Source of the DNA: Acholeplasmataceae bacterium
GTDB taxonomy: Bacteria > Bacillota_I > Bacilli_A > Acholeplasmatales > Acholeplasmataceae
Direction of reading: 5' to 3'
DNA length: 18,516 bases
Assembly (NCBI GenBank): GCA_030656435.1
Contig: JAUSOA010000249.1
Coordinates: 1-18,516, forward strand
The position numbers and the translations under genes were made by a program. This document shows, in pieces, positions 15,086-18,516 of the stretch. Below the pieces are notes generated by a model. That model saw only the letters and a list, made by a program, of their open reading frames with translations, was not told where the DNA came from and made no database searches. Position 1 is the stretch's first letter. Every line of letters begins with the position of its first letter.

Positions 15086-17164
15086 TTAATTTCTTTGTTT
15101 TCTTAATGCTGGGTGACTTTCTAAAATCTTTTTAATTCCGTGTGGCATACCAAAAGCAATGGTAGCAATATCGTCATCGATACGTATTACAACTCCAAGT
15201 CCAAATACATTATGCTCAACCTTGTCACCAGTCTTTAATAAATGGGATGCTTGATCAGCGTCATAACTAGTCTTTGGTTGGTCAAGCTTAACTCTAGATT
15301 CTTGGATAAATCTTGAAGGTCCACTATACTTCATAGATCCGTAAACCATACGTTGATCTGCGTAGCTTAAATATAGTTTTTCCTTCGCTCTTGTAATTCC
15401 TACATATGCAACTCTACGTTCTTCTTCTAATTCAGAGGGATTCATAAATGAACGACTACTCGGAAAAATATCTTCTTCCATGACAACCATAAAGACAACC
15501 TTAAATTCCAATCCTTTGACCTGATGATAGGTTGCTAGCTTCACATGATTAAAGTCATCTAAGTCCTGATCTTGATCACTATAAAGCGCGATTTGATCGA
15601 GCTGCTGCGTGAGCTTTTCTCTAAATAAACCTTCATAATACATATCACCTCTCGTGAATACGTTTTGAAGTTCCTTTAGGTTATCAATTCGATCATCTGC
15701 TATTTCATTATCCTCTGCCTTGAGCATATCGATATATTTTGTCTTCGCCATAAGATAAGGCATAATCTGCGATAAATCGATTAAATCGTTAAAGTCTTGA
15801 CTCATTTCCATAATGAGCTTTTTAAATTCCAATAAACTGTTTTTAGCTGCTGGTGTTAAATCCGTATAATCGATTGCCTCAAACATGGAAACACCAAGCT
15901 CTCTTGCACGTTGTTCTAGCTTTTGAATACTCACTAAACCAATACTGCGTTTAGGGACATTAACGATTCTTTTAAAATAGAAATCTAAGGATGGATCTAG
16001 GACAACTCTAATATAGGCGAGTGCATCCTTAATTTCCTTTCTCTCATAAAAGGATATACCACCATAAATAATATATGGAACTCCTTCTTTGATTAAGGCT
16101 TCTTCAAATAGTCTAGATAGTGCATTATTACGATAGAGTACTGCCATATCATCATATTGATAGCCAAGGTTTTTCAACCTTCTGATTTCATTGACAACAA
16201 AAAATGATTCTCTAATGTCATTTTGAGCGTGATGATAAATAGGTGCTTCTCCAACCCCTAAATCACTTTCTAAATTTTTGGCTGCTGGTCTATTGAAGTT
16301 ATAGTTAATTAATTGATTTGCTGCTCTAAGTATTTGATTTGTTGATCGATAATTTTGTTCCAAAACGATTTGTTCTGCTCCAAAATCTCTCATAAACGAT
16401 CTTGCATTTTCGTAATTCGCTCCACGAAATGAATAAATCGATTGATCTGGGTCTCCAACTACAAATACATTTTTATGAACAATTCCTAGTATCTTTAAAA
16501 TATTATACTGTATGGAATCTGTATCCTGAAATTCATCGACTAATACATGCTTGAAATGATTTTGATAGAAATCTCTTACTGTTTTATAATCCTCTAATAG
16601 CTCTAGTGTATATAAAAGTAGGTCATCAAAATCAAGTAACTGATTATCCTTTAAATATTGTTGGTATCTCTTGTAAATCTTTTCATCATCTGTTTTTTCA
16701 AACTCATCCATTCTTCTGCACTTATAAAGCGAAAACAAGTTTTTAAGAAGTTTGATGGAAAACATCTTTGAGTCGAGTCCCATATCCTTAATTTGATCTT
16801 GAATGATTTTTTTACCATCATCCTCATCGATTACATTAAAATTAGGTCGATATCCATAGGGTAATTCCCCAATATGTCTTCTTAATATTTGCAGTCCGAA
16901 TGCATGAAATGTATATAGCCATACGCTCATCGCGTAGGGTCCTGTCATTTCAATAACTCTTTGTTTCATTTCCCTTGCTGCTTTATTGGTAAATGTTACT
17001 GCAAGTATTTTATGTGGCTCAACGCCATTCATAATTAAATAAGCAATTCTAGATGTTAAAGTCTTTGTTTTACCAGTTCCCGCACCGGCTACAACAAAAA
17101 GCGGACCACCTGGGTGGATGACCGCCTTTAACTGAGATTCATTTAAAGTAGCTAGCCAGTTCAT
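15086..17164 (-). CDS. pcrA: ATP-dependent DNA helicase PcrA/UvrD
   Basis: PcrA is the essential 3'-5' SF1A helicase of Firmicutes, acting in repair, plasmid replication and removal of RecA or stalled RNA polymerase. The 692-residue protein has all motifs: Q motif LNESQ (7-11), Walker A AGAGTGKT (26-33), II DEFQD (210-214), III GDPDQSIYSFRGA (237-249), IV NYRS (271-274), V TYHQVKGLEF (545-554) and VI EERRVAYVGITRAK (581-594). The 275-residue gap between IV and V holds a normal 2B subdomain. The tail from about 645 (GDKVEHNVFGLGVV) is the Tudor-like PcrA C-terminal domain known to bind RNA polymerase. It starts 16 nt after glnS with no clear Shine-Dalgarno; a six-codon ORF in the gap may couple it to glnS. 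Confidence 0.96.
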   Translation of the reverse strand: MNWLATLNESQLKAVIHPGGPLFVVAGAGTGKTKTLTSRIAYLIMNGVEPHKILAVTFTNKAAREMKQRVIEMTGPYAMSVWLYTFHAFGLQILRRHIGELPYGYRPNFNVIDEDDGKKIIQDQIKDMGLDSKMFSIKLLKNLFSLYKCRRMDEFEKTDDEKIYKRYQQYLKDNQLLDFDDLLLYTLELLEDYKTVRDFYQNHFKHVLVDEFQDTDSIQYNILKILGIVHKNVFVVGDPDQSIYSFRGANYENARSFMRDFGAEQIVLEQNYRSTNQILRAANQLINYNFNRPAAKNLESDLGVGEAPIYHHAQNDIRESFFVVNEIRRLKNLGYQYDDMAVLYRNNALSRLFEEALIKEGVPYIIYGGISFYERKEIKDALAYIRVVLDPSLDFYFKRIVNVPKRSIGLVSIQKLEQRARELGVSMFEAIDYTDLTPAAKNSLLEFKKLIMEMSQDFNDLIDLSQIMPYLMAKTKYIDMLKAEDNEIADDRIDNLKELQNVFTRGDMYYEGLFREKLTQQLDQIALYSDQDQDLDDFNHVKLATYHQVKGLEFKVVFMVVMEEDIFPSSRSFMNPSELEEERRVAYVGITRAKEKLYLSYADQRMVYGSMKYSGPSRFIQESRVKLDQPKTSYDADQASHLLKTGDKVEHNVFGLGVVIRIDDDIATIAFGMPHGIKKILESHPALRKQRN

Positions 17165-17181
17165 GGCGCACCAACTTTCAT
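17161..17181 (-). other. Six-codon ORF nested between glnS and pcrA
   Basis: The glnS stop overlaps an ATG (TAATG) that opens MKVGAP and ends in TGA. That TGA overlaps the pcrA start codon as ATGA. The pcrA ATG lacks a clear Shine-Dalgarno, so ribosomes finishing glnS could pass through this micro-ORF and restart on pcrA. It is seen in the sequence only and may be chance. Confidence 0.25.
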
Positions 17182-18516
17182 TATTTGTATGAGCTCTTCA
17201 GCGGAACAATCTCGTTAAATACGAGACTATCTTCCTTACTTTCAAGATCACAGTTGAAATATCCGTTTCTCATGAATTGGAATTTTTCTTGTGGCTTTGT
17301 ATCCTTTAGCGATTCTTCAACAATTCCTGTTTTAACTGTCCAGGAATCCTTATTGAAACGGTCTAAAAGATCTAATTCATCATCGCCATTAATCATTGGT
17401 CCAAAAAAGTTAAGCTTTGTATGTACTCCCTTGGTAGCTTCCACATAGTGGATGGTACCATTAGGCTTTCTTTCATTAAAGCCAGACCCAGAGCGAGTAT
17501 TTTCATCATAGGTAGCAAGTATTTCTATAACATTACCATCTTTATCATAGATAACATCATTTGCCTTAATGAAATAAGCATGGAATAATCTTACCTCTTC
17601 ATTCAATGCAAGTCTCTTATACTTATTGTTTGGTTTTGTAACAATAAAATCATCTGCTTCGATATATAAATGTCTTGAAAAAGGAATTTTTCTAGTTCCT
17701 AACTCTTCATTGTCTTGATTGTATAAAACATCAAAATATTCTATTTTATTCTCTGGGTAATTCGTAATGGTTACCTTTAAGGGATGAATAACCGCCATGA
17801 CTCGCTTCGTCTTTAGAGCTAGATCGTCACGTAGTGCAGCTTCAAGCATATCATTACCTGCAGTTGAATTTACCTTTGAAAGGCCTGTTGAAAGAATAAA
17901 GGCACGAATTGCTTCTGGAGTGTATCCACGTCTTCTCAAGCCTGATAGGGTAGGCATTCTAGGGTCATCCCAGCCAATCACCTTATTGGATTCAACAAGT
18001 TCTCTTAAAAATCTTTTACTCATTACAGTATTTTCAATCGATAATCTACCAAATTCAATCTGTCTTGGAATATTAGGCATTTCAGTTTCTCTAACAACCC
18101 AGTCATATAATGGTCTATGGTCCTCAAACTCTAAAGAGCATAATGAATGCGTAATGCCTTCAATAGCATCTTCTAATGGATGCGCGTAGTCATACATTGG
18201 ATAGATGCACCATTTTTTACCTGTATTGTGGTGTTCAGCAAAGCTTATACGGTATAGGGCTGGATCTCTCATGTTCATGTTTGGACTAGACATATCGATT
18301 TTCGCTCTTAGGACGCATTCGCCTTCCTTAAATTTACCAGCTCTCATCATATGAAATAACTCAAGATTTTCCTCGACACTTCTATTTCTATACTTTGATT
18401 CTTTACCCGGAGTATTGATGTTCCCTCGTTCTTTAGCCATTTCATCAGCTGGTGTATGATCAACATACGCCAACCCCTTCTTGATTAAAATGATTGCACG
18501 TTCATACATCTCCTCG
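17181..18516 (-). CDS. glnS: Glutaminyl-tRNA synthetase (N-terminal part outside the window)
   Basis: GlnRS charges tRNA-Gln with glutamine. The visible 445 residues are the C-terminal four fifths of a protein usually near 550; the frame is open to the window edge, so the ATG at 18509 is internal (EEMYERAI) and the HIGH-like motif lies outside. Family landmarks are clear: RSVEENLELF, LRAKIDM, RDPALYRI, AEHHNTGKKWCIYPMYDYAHP, GITHSLCSLEF, the class I KMSKS equivalent VMSKR, and GWDDPRMPTLSGLRRRGYTPEAIR. The anticodon-binding beta-barrel part ends in FNEIVPLKSSYK. GluRS is excluded because these segments follow the GlnRS pattern throughout. Most Firmicutes and Mollicutes make Gln-tRNA indirectly with GatCAB, so a GlnRS is notable. 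Confidence 0.97.
   Translation of the reverse strand, partial: EEMYERAIILIKKGLAYVDHTPADEMAKERGNINTPGKESKYRNRSVEENLELFHMMRAGKFKEGECVLRAKIDMSSPNMNMRDPALYRISFAEHHNTGKKWCIYPMYDYAHPLEDAIEGITHSLCSLEFEDHRPLYDWVVRETEMPNIPRQIEFGRLSIENTVMSKRFLRELVESNKVIGWDDPRMPTLSGLRRRGYTPEAIRAFILSTGLSKVNSTAGNDMLEAALRDDLALKTKRVMAVIHPLKVTITNYPENKIEYFDVLYNQDNEELGTRKIPFSRHLYIEADDFIVTKPNNKYKRLALNEEVRLFHAYFIKANDVIYDKDGNVIEILATYDENTRSGSGFNERKPNGTIHYVEATKGVHTKLNFFGPMINGDDELDLLDRFNKDSWTVKTGIVEESLKDTKPQEKFQFMRNGYFNCDLESKEDSLVFNEIVPLKSSYK

Noticed and set aside
1..18516. UGA read as tryptophan (Mycoplasma/Spiroplasma code)
   Set aside because: UGA ends uvrA, hprK and the membrane protein gene at the expected lengths, and Trp is encoded by TGG throughout.
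1..18516. CRISPR array, prophage or defence island
   Set aside because: No spaced direct repeats, phage structural genes, integrase or nuclease/toxin modules are present; the genes are core housekeeping functions.

Overview
This 18.5 kb window is A+T-rich bacterial chromosome. Every gene I can identify lies on the minus strand, so the transcription units are described from high to low coordinates. UGA is a stop codon (it ends uvrA, hprK and the 180-residue membrane protein gene) and Trp is encoded by TGG, so the code is standard and not the Mycoplasma/Spiroplasma code. The gene content is Firmicutes/Mollicutes-like: HPr kinase, WhiA, PpaX-type phosphatase, a pcrA-ligA pair and a small genome style with overlapping genes. 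I infer an Acholeplasma-like mollicute or close relative; this is a judgement from gene content, not a database result.

Layout, in transcription order. (1) Translation and DNA repair cluster, 18516 to 8975: glnS (5' end outside the window), a full-length pcrA/uvrD helicase, a short 445-residue UvrD-like helicase that lacks the 2B subdomain, ligA and uvrA. Spacing is tight, with 44 and 14 nt overlaps around ligA. (2) A promoter overlapping the uvrA stop codon starts a probable seven-gene operon, 8926 to 3600: a YvlD-like membrane protein, hprK, lgt, a ppaX-like HAD phosphatase, trxB, whiA and acpS. Starts and stops are nested (ATGA, an 8-nt overlap, TAATG) or only a few bases apart. HprK and PpaX belong together, because dephosphorylation of HPr-Ser-P by HprK/P releases pyrophosphate that PpaX hydrolyses. 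(3) A promoter at 3554-3582 drives a membrane-anchored protein with a thioredoxin-like C-terminal region but no cysteine; after a short hairpin comes tex. (4) A strong promoter drives tRNA-Ser(GCU) and tRNA-Glu(UUC), closed by a good Rho-independent terminator. (5) The first 200 bases hold a plus-strand terminator for something outside the window and an 18-bp exact tandem repeat, possibly the edge of a mobile element.

I see no CRISPR array, prophage or clearly new defence system. The points most worth a second look are the 2B-less helicase between pcrA and ligA, a thioredoxin reductase that has lost the NADPH-binding arginines, the cysteine-free thioredoxin-like membrane protein, a serine in the first UvrA zinc module, and the absence of rapZ/yvcK between trxB and whiA.
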